Shown: positions 17,148 to 24,692 of the stretch, in pieces
How the letters are laid out: every line of letters begins with the position of its first letter
Position numbering within the stretch: position 1 is the stretch's first letter
Notes under the pieces: generated by a model
Database searches by the model: none
What the model was told of the DNA's origin: nothing
The model's input: only the letters and a program-made list of their open reading frames with translations
Assembly: GCF_000308775.1 (NCBI RefSeq)
Contig: NZ_BAGJ01000081.1
Span: 1-34,736 of the forward strand
Direction of reading: 5' to 3'
DNA length: 34,736 bases
Source of the DNA: Nocardia testacea NBRC 100365
Lineage (GTDB): Bacteria > Actinomycetota > Actinomycetes > Mycobacteriales > Mycobacteriaceae
Translations under genes and position numbers: made by a program

Positions 17148-17928
17148 CCGGACGGCGGCCGACGGCCACGGTGGCGTCGAGCTCCGATGAGCGCACGATC
17201 CGGGCGGTGAGCCCGCCGGCGGTGAGCAGTTCGCGGGCGGCCGGCACCTGATCCACACCGATCTCGATCAGCAGACTCCCGCCCGGCGCCAGCCATCCGG
17301 CCGCCGTCGCGGCGGTGCGCCGGGCCAGCGCCAGGCCGTCGGGCCCCCCGTCGAGAGCGGCCTGGGGTTCGTGGTCGCGGGCCTCCGGTGGCAGCCGCGC
17401 GATCAGACCGGTGGGCACATACGGGGTGTTGGCCAGCAGAATATCGATCCGGCCGCGCAGGTCTTCCGGTAACGCACCGAAGAGATCGCCCTGGTGCACC
17501 CGGCCGCCGACCGCCGCGAGATTGTCGCGGGCGCAGGCCACCGCGACGGGGTCGATATCGGCGGCCACCAATTCCACCGGCCGCGGGCCGAGTTCGTCGA
17601 CCAGGGCCAGCCCCAATGCCCCCGAGCCACAGCACAGGTCGACCACCGTGCGCACCGGATGAGCCGCGGCCAGCGCCAGCGCTTCCTCCACGAGCAGGGC
17701 CGAACGCTGCCGCGGTACGAATACTCCCTCCCGGACGCCGATCCGGATGCCGCGGAAACGTACCCAGCCGAGCAGATGCTCCAGCGGGCTGCCCGCGATC
17801 CGGCGGGCCAGCAGGCCGGCCAGCTCCTCGTCGGAAGCCGCCGCTTCGATCAACAGCTGCGCTTCCTCCTCCGCGAACACGCATCCGGCGGCGCGGAGCT
17901 GCCGGATGATCTCGGCGGTGTCGGTCAT
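17131..17928 (-). CDS. PrmC-related putative protein glutamine N5-methyltransferase
   Basis: A 265-residue SAM-dependent methyltransferase of the HemK/PrmC-like group. A short helical N-terminal domain (residues 1-75) precedes the Rossmann fold. Motif I is VVDLCCGSGALG, the acidic ribose-binding loop is AADIDP, and the substrate motif is NTPYVP, where true PrmC enzymes have NPPY. That replacement and the FVPRQRS block are features I associate with the actinobacterial PrmC-related family of unknown target, separate from the genuine release-factor methyltransferase. The start ATG at 17928 has no strong ribosome-binding site. It overlaps the convergent SDR by 17 bases at the 3' ends. The Nudix-like gene upstream ends 59 bases away on the same strand. 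Confidence 0.82.
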   Translation of the reverse strand: MTDTAEIIRQLRAAGCVFAEEEAQLLIEAAASDEELAGLLARRIAGSPLEHLLGWVRFRGIRIGVREGVFVPRQRSALLVEEALALAAAHPVRTVVDLCCGSGALGLALVDELGPRPVELVAADIDPVAVACARDNLAAVGGRVHQGDLFGALPEDLRGRIDILLANTPYVPTGLIARLPPEARDHEPQAALDGGPDGLALARRTAATAAGWLAPGGSLLIEIGVDQVPAARELLTAGGLTARIVRSSELDATVAVGRRPATSGR

Positions 17929-17987
17929 GGGCACAGTCTGTCGGCTGCGCGCGCGGTGCGCACCGGAAATACGGGTGCGCCCGCCGG

Positions 17988-18620
17988 CTACCGATCGGCG
18001 AAGGACCAGACGGCGGCCGGCCTGCCGGTGGCCTTGGTGCGGCGGCGTTCGTCGGTCTTGTGCAGCCCGGGTATACCGGCGAGTGTGCGGTTCAGGTTCG
18101 CCGCATCGGGCCGGGCGCCCAGCAGGGAGGTGGTGAGGTCCACCGCACGGGTCGCCGGGAACTCGTCGCCGAGCAGGGCGCGGGTGAGCGCCAGGTCCTT
18201 CCAGAGCAGCCCCGAGAGCATGCCGCGCGCCGCCGCCACGATGCTGTCGTGGTCGAAGGCCAGAGCGGGTGGTTCGTCGAACGACACCCACTGCGCGGGG
18301 CCGTCGTGCCGGCCGGTCACCGCCCACATGACGATGGACAGGGTGGGTCCGCGGGGGTCGCGGTGGGGTTCGTCGAAGGTCACCAGCTGGCCGACCGGGC
18401 CGATGGCGTCGCCGGGTACGCCCAGTTTGGTGTGCACGGCCCGGCGTGCCGCCTCGGCGAGGCGTTCGCCGCGTCCCAGCAGGACACCGGGTAATGCGAC
18501 GTGCCCGGTGAAGGGCTCGTGCTGCCGCGCCGCAATTCCGAAGGTGGCCGCGGCGTCGTCGGCCCAGAACCGCAACGCCACGACATCCACCGATACCGCC
18601 GATTGGTCCACAGCACCCAT
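17988..18620 (-). CDS. NrtR-like regulator with a degenerate Nudix domain and winged helix
   Basis: A 210-residue protein. The N-terminal 140 residues have the Nudix fold (VSVDVVALRFW, then GHVALPGVLLGRGERLAEAARR). The expected catalytic box REx2EExG is replaced by RAVHTKLG, so the metal-binding glutamates are lost and hydrolysis is unlikely. The C-terminus (about residues 150-210: FPATRAVDLTTSLLG, then ANLNRTLAGI, ERRRTKATGRPAAVWSF) matches the winged-helix domain of NrtR-type regulators, including the basic GRPA wing. NrtR proteins sense ADP-ribose and control NAD synthesis, and some relatives control sugar catabolism. Here the gene is divergent from galT, with direct repeats between them, so control of galT or of itself is an inference. 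The ATG at 18620 lacks a clear ribosome-binding site. Confidence 0.8.
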   Translation of the reverse strand: MGAVDQSAVSVDVVALRFWADDAAATFGIAARQHEPFTGHVALPGVLLGRGERLAEAARRAVHTKLGVPGDAIGPVGQLVTFDEPHRDPRGPTLSIVMWAVTGRHDGPAQWVSFDEPPALAFDHDSIVAAARGMLSGLLWKDLALTRALLGDEFPATRAVDLTTSLLGARPDAANLNRTLAGIPGLHKTDERRRTKATGRPAAVWSFADR

Positions 18621-18647
18621 ACTGCCGTATCCGGTGGCGGGACCGGT

Positions 18648-18686
18648 TCGTGGGATTTCCGCATCATCGGGGCAGCTCGTGGGATT
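18648..18686. repeat. Paired direct repeats TCGTGGGATT in the regulator/galT gap
   Basis: TCGTGGGATT occurs at 18648-18657 and again at 18677-18686, a 29-base period, close to the Nudix-like regulator start. A second pair, GACCGGGGACGG, occurs at 18751-18762 and 18779-18790 with a 28-base period. Near three-turn spacing on one DNA face is compatible with dimer binding sites. Confidence 0.4.
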
Positions 18687-18892
18687 CTCGCCGGTCCGCC
18701 GCGGTGGCAGGGGCATACCGTGGGAGGCGCAGACGGGGCCAGGACTTCTCGACCGGGGACGGGCACGCTCATCTGGGGGACCGGGGACGGCTACGCGCGG
18801 GCCCGCGCCGCCGGTGAACCCCCGCCCACTGCGTCGGCCGCCACGACAGGCTCGCCGGTGCCGCGGATCGGCGGCGCTCCCGCCCGGCTGGC

Positions 18893-18907
18893 TATCGTGA
18901 ACGGGTG
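18893..18907 (+). promoter_or_regulatory. Probable leaderless start of galT
   Basis: TATCGT (18893-18898) fits the TAnnnT -10 box and lies exactly six bases before the GTG at 18905. No Shine-Dalgarno sequence precedes this GTG, so transcription and translation may both begin here. Confidence 0.45.
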
Positions 18908-20056
18908 CCCAGCCGCATCGTGAAGCGCACCGCGAAACTGGCCGACGGCCGCGATCTCATCTACTACGACGACGCCGACACCCGCCTCGGGCCCGAACGC
19001 CGTATCGACACCCGCCGTCTGGAACCCAGGCCGCCGACCGCGGTGATGCGCCAGGACGTTCTCACCGGTGAGTGGATCTCCATCGCCGCGGCCCGGCAGA
19101 GCCGGGTGGTGCTACCGCCGGCCGACCGTGACCCGCTCGCTCCGCAGACCCCGGGCAATCCGTCGGAGATACCCGATCAGTACGACGTGGCGGTGTTCGA
19201 GAACCGGTCCCCGTCGTTCGGCCCCGCGCTGGCGAACGGGGCGGCAGGCGCGGGGCCGGTCCCGGCCGGGCTCGACGATATGGTGGCCCTCGGCTTCGAC
19301 CGGGAACTGGTGGCGGTGGGACGCTGCGAGGTCGTGTGCTTCAGCCCGGCGCCCGAGGGGTCGTTCGGCGATCTCACCCCCGGCCGGGCTCGCACGGTGA
19401 TCGAGGCGTGGGCCGATCGCACCGCCGAACTGTCCGCGCTGCCCGGAGTGGAACAGGTGTTCCCGTTCGAGAACCGCGGCGAGGCCATCGGGGTCACTCT
19501 CCCGCATCCGCACGGCCAGATCTACGCCTACCCCTATGTGACACCGCGGACCACACGGGTGCTCGATTCCGTGCGGCGACTGGGTCCGAACCTGTTCCAG
19601 CGCATCCTGGACCGGGAACGCGCGGGCGGGCGCGTCGTCCTGGCCGGGGAACGGTGGACTGCCTTCGTCCCGTTCGCGGCCCGATGGCCGATCGAGGTGC
19701 ATCTGCTGCCGCATCGCCAGATCCCGGATTTCGCGGCGACCGACGAGGCGGAGCGGGACGAGCTGGCCACCCTGTACCTGCGGTTGTTGCGCGGGATCGA
19801 CGCCCTCTACGACGATCCGACCCCCTATATCGCCGCCTGGCACCAGGCGCCGGTCCACACCGGCCGCGACACCGTGCGCCTGCATCTACAGCTGACCTCC
19901 ATCCGACGCGGGGCGGACAAGATCAAATACCTGGCCGGTTCGGAGTCGGCGATGGGTGCCTTCATCGCCGATATCCCGCCGGATGTGGCGGCGGCCCGGA
20001 TCCGGGAGGCCGTGGCGTCGGTCCGGGTCCCGCCCCCACGGCCGGTCCGCGGGTAG
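18905..20056 (+). CDS. galT: Galactose-1-phosphate uridylyltransferase
   Basis: A 383-residue HIT-superfamily enzyme of the Leloir pathway that exchanges UMP between UDP-glucose and galactose 1-phosphate. The active site HPHGQIYAYPY (near residues 199-209) holds the His that becomes uridylylated. Other family blocks are FENRSPSFGP, VFPFENRGEAIG and WPIEVHLLPHRQIPDF. The two Cys that bind zinc near the N-terminus of E. coli GalT are not seen, as in several actinobacterial GalT proteins. The GTG at 18905 fits a leaderless start; a GTG at 18920 is an alternative. galK is not adjacent, unlike in many operons. A hairpin follows the stop. Confidence 0.92.
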   Translation: MPSRIVKRTAKLADGRDLIYYDDADTRLGPERRIDTRRLEPRPPTAVMRQDVLTGEWISIAAARQSRVVLPPADRDPLAPQTPGNPSEIPDQYDVAVFENRSPSFGPALANGAAGAGPVPAGLDDMVALGFDRELVAVGRCEVVCFSPAPEGSFGDLTPGRARTVIEAWADRTAELSALPGVEQVFPFENRGEAIGVTLPHPHGQIYAYPYVTPRTTRVLDSVRRLGPNLFQRILDRERAGGRVVLAGERWTAFVPFAARWPIEVHLLPHRQIPDFAATDEAERDELATLYLRLLRGIDALYDDPTPYIAAWHQAPVHTGRDTVRLHLQLTSIRRGADKIKYLAGSESAMGAFIADIPPDVAAARIREAVASVRVPPPRPVRG

Positions 20057-20063
20057 CGGGAGG

Positions 20064-20092
20064 CCGCCCCCGGCTCGCCGAACCGGGGGCGG
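20064..20092. terminator. Terminator hairpin between galT and the DUF218 gene
   Basis: CCGCCCCCGG (20064-20073) pairs perfectly with CCGGGGGCGG (20083-20092) over a nine-base loop. It lies 8 bases after the galT stop and 15 bases before the stop of the convergent gene, so it can serve both. Confidence 0.7.
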
Positions 20093-20106
20093 TGCCCATA
20101 CGAGGG

Positions 20107-20985
20107 TCAGCGGCTGGTGCTGAGCTGGAACGTGCGCGTCGCGTCGAGGTAGATGCTGTACTGGGCCTGTTTGCCGGGCGGGGGCAGCTGGGAGACCAGC
20201 TGGTTCAACGAGGTGGTGGCGCCCACCACCGGAATTCCGGCGACGTACAGATCGGCGACCGCGCGCCGGATATGGTTCGGTGAGGTCACCGCCACCGCGG
20301 TCCGGGCGCCCAGACCGTGCAGGATATCGGCACTGAACAGCGCGTTCTGGACCGTCGAACCGGCCCGGTTCTCCACATGGATCCGTTCGGCCGGGATACC
20401 CCGGCCGATCAGCCAGCCGGCCATGGCCTGGGCCTCGGTGATCCCGTTGCTCGGATTGTTGCCGCTGACGACGATCGGCGAGAACGGCGAGGCGATGGCC
20501 TGCAGCCAGGCGGCCTGCAGACGTTCGACGAGTTCGGGGCGGGGCGAACCGTCCGGAAGCAGCCCGAACCCGAAGACCACGATCCCGGTCTGCGGCCCGA
20601 CCAGGGCCGGAAGTGGGTTCGGGAGGGTGGCGATCCCCGCGCCGACCGCGTGCAGGACACCGTCGGTGCCGGCGGCCATGGCGCCGTCGACGGCGCGCAG
20701 GCGGCCCATCGCATCGTTGAGGGCCGGGATATCGCCCGCGTAATGGGACCAGATGGCCTGCAGGGACAGCGCCTCGGCATCGGTGGGATCCCGCCCGATC
20801 AGATCGTGCAGCGCGGCCCGGCCGGCGACGGAATCGCCCTCGGTGAAATGGCGCTGAGCGGCGTTGTACAGGGCGTCTGTATCAGGGCTGGCCTGGGCCG
20901 GCGCGCCGGCGAACCCGGCGAGCGCGATACTCGTCGCGGCGGCCGCGGCCGCCACCAGATACTGCAAACCTCTTCGACTGTGCAC
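20107..20985 (-). CDS. Secreted YdcF/SanA-like DUF218 protein
   Basis: A 292-residue exported protein. Residues 1-32 form a Sec signal peptide (MHSRRG, then a long Ala-rich hydrophobic core, AQA cleavage region). Residues 33-105 are helical and TPR-like (LYNAAQRHFTEGD, then GRDPTDAEALSLQAIW). The DUF218 core follows: IVVFGFGLLPDG, a conserved PIVVSGNNPSNGITEA loop, then HVENRAGSTVQNA and AVTSPNHIRRA. The Asn-containing GxxTVQNA block is the conserved part of the family, in which SanA and ElyC act in envelope integrity by unknown chemistry. It starts with GTG, with AGG about ten bases upstream. Most relatives are membrane-anchored, so a freely secreted form with a repeat-like N-terminus is somewhat unusual. 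Confidence 0.82.
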   Translation of the reverse strand: MHSRRGLQYLVAAAAAATSIALAGFAGAPAQASPDTDALYNAAQRHFTEGDSVAGRAALHDLIGRDPTDAEALSLQAIWSHYAGDIPALNDAMGRLRAVDGAMAAGTDGVLHAVGAGIATLPNPLPALVGPQTGIVVFGFGLLPDGSPRPELVERLQAAWLQAIASPFSPIVVSGNNPSNGITEAQAMAGWLIGRGIPAERIHVENRAGSTVQNALFSADILHGLGARTAVAVTSPNHIRRAVADLYVAGIPVVGATTSLNQLVSQLPPPGKQAQYSIYLDATRTFQLSTSR

Positions 20986-21118
20986 TACGGCGACACCTTT
21001 CCACGGGTGGAGCGGGGTTCTCGCAGATGATTCGTTCGATGAAATTCGGGTGCGGTATGTGGCAACCCACCATAGGCCCGGTGTCGGCCGGAACCCGGTA
21101 TTTGCGGCTGTCCGATCG

Positions 21119-21130
21119 GGGACATGTCCC
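21119..21130. promoter_or_regulatory. Perfect palindrome GGGACATGTCCC
   Basis: A 12-bp perfect palindrome in the 264-base gap between the divergent DUF218 and folD-like genes, about 120 bases before the latter's start. It lies upstream of a TAATAT -10 candidate (21182-21187). A candidate operator; no regulator is adjacent. Confidence 0.35.
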
Positions 21131-21235
21131 GTGAAACCCCTGGCTACAGCTTTGCGGGGCGTATCGGTGCCACCGACACACTAATATCCCGCGGTCTGCG
21201 GGGTTGCGGGTGGGGTCCCCTCGGGGCACGCCCGA

Positions 21236-21252
21236 TAGGGTGAACATCCGTG
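21236..21252 (+). promoter_or_regulatory. Possible leaderless start of the folD-like gene
   Basis: TAGGGT (21236-21241) fits a -10 box eight bases before the GTG at 21250. The same bases include GGGTGA, which could pair with 16S rRNA, so a leadered transcript from TAATAT at 21182-21187 is the alternative. Confidence 0.35.
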
Positions 21253-22101
21253 GATACCGCATCGCTGACCGGGAAAGACCTCGCCGCCGCCATCAACGCC
21301 GATACCACGGCCCGGGCGCAGGCGCTGACCGAGCAAGCGGGCCGTGCCCCGCGCCTGGCACTGGTCGTCGCGAACGACGATCCGGCCAGTGCCTGGTACG
21401 TGAACTCCTTGAAGAAATCGGCCGCCAACCGCGGAATCGATTGCGACACCGTGGATCTCGGCGCCGATGCCTCCGCCGACACGCTGCGTACCGAGCTCGC
21501 GGTGCGCAGCGCCGACCCCGGCACCGACGCCATCATGCTGCAGACGCCGCTGCCCGCTGGCGTGACGCTCGACGAGGTGTCCCCGGCGATCGTGGCGACC
21601 AAGGACGTCGACGGGGTGAGCCCGCTCTCGCTCGGACTGCTCACCGCCGGATCGGCCGGTTTCGCGCCGGCCACGGCCGAAGCGGTGGTGGAGTTGCTGA
21701 AGCATCACGGTGTCGCACTGGCCGGGCGGCACGTCGCCATCGTGGGACGATCCAATGTCGTCGGCAAACCGCTGGCACAGCTGTTGCTGGCGGAGAACGC
21801 GACGGTCACCGTCTGCCATTCCCGGACCACGAACCTGCCCGCGGTCACCGCGGCGGCCGATGTGGTCGTCGCCGCGGCGGGCCGGATCGGACTGGTGACC
21901 GGCGCGAATGTACGCGAGGGCGCCGTGGTGATCGATGTCGGCACCAACGAAGCCGCCGACGGCGGGATCGTCGGCGATGTCGACGCCGAATCCGTCCGCG
22001 GAATCGCGGCCGGGTTGAGCCCGGTGCCGGGCGGCGTGGGCCCGGTCACCACGGCGCTGCTCATGCGCCATGTCGTGCTCGCGGCCGAACGGGCCGGGTG
22101 A
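21250..22101 (+). CDS. folD: FolD-family methylenetetrahydrofolate dehydrogenase/cyclohydrolase
   Basis: A 283-residue cytosolic enzyme of one-carbon metabolism, interconverting 5,10-methylene-, methenyl- and 10-formyl-tetrahydrofolate with NADP. The catalytic YxxxK is in YVNSLKKS (near residue 53-57). The substrate-binding block reads QTPLPAGV instead of the common QLPLP. KDVDGVSPLSLG keeps the conserved Asp. GRSNVVGKPLAQ and the C-terminal PGGVGPVTTALL are typical. Several conserved positions are shifted compared with housekeeping FolD, so this may be a second, diverged copy. The start GTG at 21250 has no standard ribosome-binding site. The gene stands alone, 137 bases before khtT. Confidence 0.85.
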   Translation: MDTASLTGKDLAAAINADTTARAQALTEQAGRAPRLALVVANDDPASAWYVNSLKKSAANRGIDCDTVDLGADASADTLRTELAVRSADPGTDAIMLQTPLPAGVTLDEVSPAIVATKDVDGVSPLSLGLLTAGSAGFAPATAEAVVELLKHHGVALAGRHVAIVGRSNVVGKPLAQLLLAENATVTVCHSRTTNLPAVTAAADVVVAAAGRIGLVTGANVREGAVVIDVGTNEAADGGIVGDVDAESVRGIAAGLSPVPGGVGPVTTALLMRHVVLAAERAG

Positions 22102-22226
22102 ACCCAGGCGGACCGGCGCGTGGAACCGGCCGCTACCGCTGAACCGGACCGCCGGAAAGGTTCGGGGCCGGGCCCCACGGGGTAGCGCTAGTGTGTGCGG
22201 CTATCGGTCCGCACTCGCAGTCGAGT

Positions 22227-22241
22227 TAAGGTGACATCGTG
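22227..22241 (+). promoter_or_regulatory. Start region of khtT (-10 box or ribosome-binding site)
   Basis: TAAGGT (22227-22232) lies six bases before the GTG at 22239, the spacing of a leaderless promoter. AAGGTGA in the same place could be a ribosome-binding site. The two readings cannot be separated from sequence alone. Confidence 0.35.
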
Positions 22242-22721
22242 AACGTCGAAGTGACACCCTTGCCGGGAATAGGCGTCCGCAAGGATTTTCCGCTCACCGC
22301 TGTACGCCGGCGGATCGGGGTCGTCGATCACAAGGACGGGACGATCGATCTGATCTTCACCAGGATCGGCGATCCCGACGCCACCACGCAGATCCCGATG
22401 ACCGAGGCCGAGGCGGGCACGCTGGCCAATCTGCTGGGCGCCCCGCAGCTGGTGGGCCAGCTGCGCAACGAGCACCGGGACATGGACGGCGTGAACACCC
22501 GGCAGTTGCCGGTCGGTGAGAACTCGCCCTACGACGGGCGCACCCTGGGCGAGACCCGGATGCGGACCCGGACGAAGGCCTCCATCGTGGCGGTGATGCG
22601 CGCCGGCCAGGCGATGCCCGCCCCGGGGCCGGACTTCGTGTTCACCGGTGGTGATGTGTTGATCGTGGTGGGCACCTCGGAGGGGCTGGACAGCGCCGCG
22701 GATATCTTGAAAGACGGCTGA
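22239..22721 (+). CDS. khtT: KhtT-like RCK_C regulatory subunit of a cation/proton antiporter
   Basis: A 160-residue cytosolic protein. Residues 1-75 form a small alpha/beta domain (VEVTPLPGIGVRKDF, VVDHKDGTIDLIF). Residues 80-158 are a TrkA-C/RCK_C domain (SPYDGRTLGETRMRTRTKAS, then VFTGGDVLIVVGTSEGLDSA). Such domains bind small ligands; the B. subtilis KhtT and Streptomyces CpeA relatives bind cyclic di-AMP and gate the partner transporter. It resembles Rv3237c in length and sequence. khtU begins 10 bases downstream, so the two form one operon and surely one complex. Ligand identity here is inferred from relatives. Confidence 0.88.
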   Translation: MNVEVTPLPGIGVRKDFPLTAVRRRIGVVDHKDGTIDLIFTRIGDPDATTQIPMTEAEAGTLANLLGAPQLVGQLRNEHRDMDGVNTRQLPVGENSPYDGRTLGETRMRTRTKASIVAVMRAGQAMPAPGPDFVFTGGDVLIVVGTSEGLDSAADILKDG

Positions 22722-22731
22722 ACCTGTAGCG

Positions 22732-23922
22732 ATGAATGCGACCACGCTGGCGATGATCCAGCTGGGGGCGGTGTTCTTCGGGCTCGGAGTGCTCGGACGC
22801 ATCGCAGCCCGGATCGGCATGTCCCCAATCCCTCTGTATCTGGTGGGTGGATTGGTGTTCGGGGAAGGAGGTTTCTTCGAACTACACGAAGCCGACGAGT
22901 TCATCCATCTGGCCAGCGAGATCGGCGTGGTCCTGCTGCTTTTGCTACTGGGCCTGGAATACAGTGCGGCCGAATTGTTCACCGGGATGCGAAGGTCCTG
23001 GATGGCCGGCCTGCTGGACCTGGTCCTGAACACCACGCCCGGCGTGGTGGTCGCCCTGCTGCTGGGGCTGGGCCCCACCGGGGCGCTGGCCATGGCCGGT
23101 GTCACCTATATCTCGTCGTCCGGAATCATCGCGAAGGTCCTGAACGATCTGGGCCGGCTCGGTAACCGGGAAACCCCGGTGATCCTGTCGATCCTGGTAT
23201 TCGAGGATCTCGCGATGGCCGCCTACCTGCCTGTGCTGACCGCGGTGCTGGCGGGTCTCGGATTCGTGGCGGGCCTGCAATCGCTGGGTATCGCCCTGCT
23301 CGCGGTGACCGTCGTGCTGGTGGTCGCCTTCCGATACGGCAAATATGTTTCCGCGGTGGTGGCCAGCGACGATCGGGAGATCTTCCTGCTCAAGCTGCTC
23401 GGTTCGGCGCTGCTGGTGGCCGGGGTGGCCTCCGCGCTGCAGGTGTCGGCGGCGGTCGGCGCGTTCCTGCTGGGAATCGCGATCTCCGATACCACCGCGC
23501 ACAACGCGACCAAGATCCTGGAACCGCTGCGGGATCTGTTCGCCGCCATGTTCTTCGTACTCTTCGGCCTGACCACCGATCCACGCAGTATCCCGCCGGT
23601 GCTGGGATGGGCGGTGCTGCTCGCGGTGATCACCACGATCACCAAGATCGCCACCGGTTGGTGGGCCGCCGCGCACGCCGGCTCCTCGCGGCTGGGTCGT
23701 GCCCGCGCCGGTGCGGCGCTGGTGGCGCGCGGTGAATTCTCCATCGTCATTGCCGGACTGGCGGTGGCCGCGGGCGCGGTGCCCGACGAATTCGCCGCCC
23801 TCGCAACGACTTACGTGCTGCTGATGGCCTCGGTCGGCCCGATCGCGGCACGGGTGGTGGAGCCGGTGCTGCGGATCATCACCCGGCAGCCGAAGCCGGA
23901 ACCCGATACCGCCGACGAGTAG
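22732..23922 (+). CDS. khtU: KhtU/KefB-like CPA2 monovalent cation/proton antiporter
   Basis: A 396-residue integral membrane protein with about 11-12 hydrophobic segments from residue 5 to 385. Family landmarks are the LYLVGGLVFGEGG loop, the LLLLLLGLEYS segment, the VFEDLAM motif with the cation-binding Asp of CPA2 transporters, and the ALVARGEFSIVIAG block. The protein stops after a short tail without its own RCK domain, consistent with regulation by the separate KhtT subunit. Probable role: export of K+ (or Na+) in exchange for protons under osmotic or alkaline stress. The ATG lies 10 bases after the khtT stop with only a weak ribosome-binding site, suggesting translational coupling. It resembles Rv3236c. 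The downstream SDR is convergent, only 14 bases away. Confidence 0.9.
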   Translation: MNATTLAMIQLGAVFFGLGVLGRIAARIGMSPIPLYLVGGLVFGEGGFFELHEADEFIHLASEIGVVLLLLLLGLEYSAAELFTGMRRSWMAGLLDLVLNTTPGVVVALLLGLGPTGALAMAGVTYISSSGIIAKVLNDLGRLGNRETPVILSILVFEDLAMAAYLPVLTAVLAGLGFVAGLQSLGIALLAVTVVLVVAFRYGKYVSAVVASDDREIFLLKLLGSALLVAGVASALQVSAAVGAFLLGIAISDTTAHNATKILEPLRDLFAAMFFVLFGLTTDPRSIPPVLGWAVLLAVITTITKIATGWWAAAHAGSSRLGRARAGAALVARGEFSIVIAGLAVAAGAVPDEFAALATTYVLLMASVGPIAARVVEPVLRIITRQPKPEPDTADE

Positions 23923-23936
23923 GCCGGGAGAACGGA

Positions 23937-24692
23937 TCAGAGGGCGGTGTAACCGCCGTCGACGAGGTATCCGGCCCCGGTGACGAACGAGGCGTCCTCG
24001 GAGAGCAGGAACGCGATCACCGCGGCGACCTCGTCGGCCCGGCCGAACCGCCCCAGCGGATGTTTGTTCTCCAGGAATTGCCGTGCGTCGTCGGGCATCT
24101 CGGTGAGCGGGGTGGCGATGACGCCGGGCTGTACCGCGTTGATCCGCAGTCCGGTCGCGCCGTATTCGACGGCGGCGGCCTTGGTCATCCCGAGTACCGC
24201 GTGTTTGGAAGAGGTGTAGGCCGATCCGGGCGCGTCGGTGGCGACCGTGCCGTGCACCGAAGACATATTGACGATCGCGCATCCCCGCGGTCCGGCGGCG
24301 AGCATGGCCGGGATCTGGTATTTCATCCCGTACACCACGCCGTCACAGTTGATCGACATGAGCCGCCGCCACTTCTCGGCGTCCAGTTCACCGATCGGTC
24401 CCGGGCTCACCCCGATCCCGGCGTTGTTCACCGCCAGATGCAGTGCGCCGTAGGTCCGGACCGCGAAGTCCACCGCCGCCTCGTGGTCGGCGAGCTGCGC
24501 GGTGTCCTGTGCGATGGCGGCCGCCGTACCGCCGGCATCACCGATCTCCCCGGCGACCCGCTCGACGGCCGCCACATCCACATCGCCGAGGACCACCTGC
24601 GCGCCGTCCCTCGCCAGGCGCACCGCCGTCGCCCTCCCGATCCCCGATCCCGCGCCGGTGACCAGAGCGACCTTCCCGGTGAAATCCGCCAT
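23937..24692 (-). CDS. Short-chain dehydrogenase/reductase (FabG-like classical SDR)
   Basis: A 251-residue SDR. The motifs are TGAGSGIG (residue 12), the cofactor-selecting Asp in LGDVD (NAD preference), NNAGIG, the catalytic Ser in NMSSVHG, and YTSSK with the catalytic Tyr and Lys. The C-terminal GAGYLVDGGYTAL is the standard end of the classical type. The start ATG at 24692 has GGAGGAG four to five bases upstream, which rules out the longer upstream frame. No operon partner is present, so the substrate cannot be guessed beyond a secondary alcohol or ketone. Confidence 0.9.
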   Translation of the reverse strand: MADFTGKVALVTGAGSGIGRATAVRLARDGAQVVLGDVDVAAVERVAGEIGDAGGTAAAIAQDTAQLADHEAAVDFAVRTYGALHLAVNNAGIGVSPGPIGELDAEKWRRLMSINCDGVVYGMKYQIPAMLAAGPRGCAIVNMSSVHGTVATDAPGSAYTSSKHAVLGMTKAAAVEYGATGLRINAVQPGVIATPLTEMPDDARQFLENKHPLGRFGRADEVAAVIAFLLSEDASFVTGAGYLVDGGYTAL

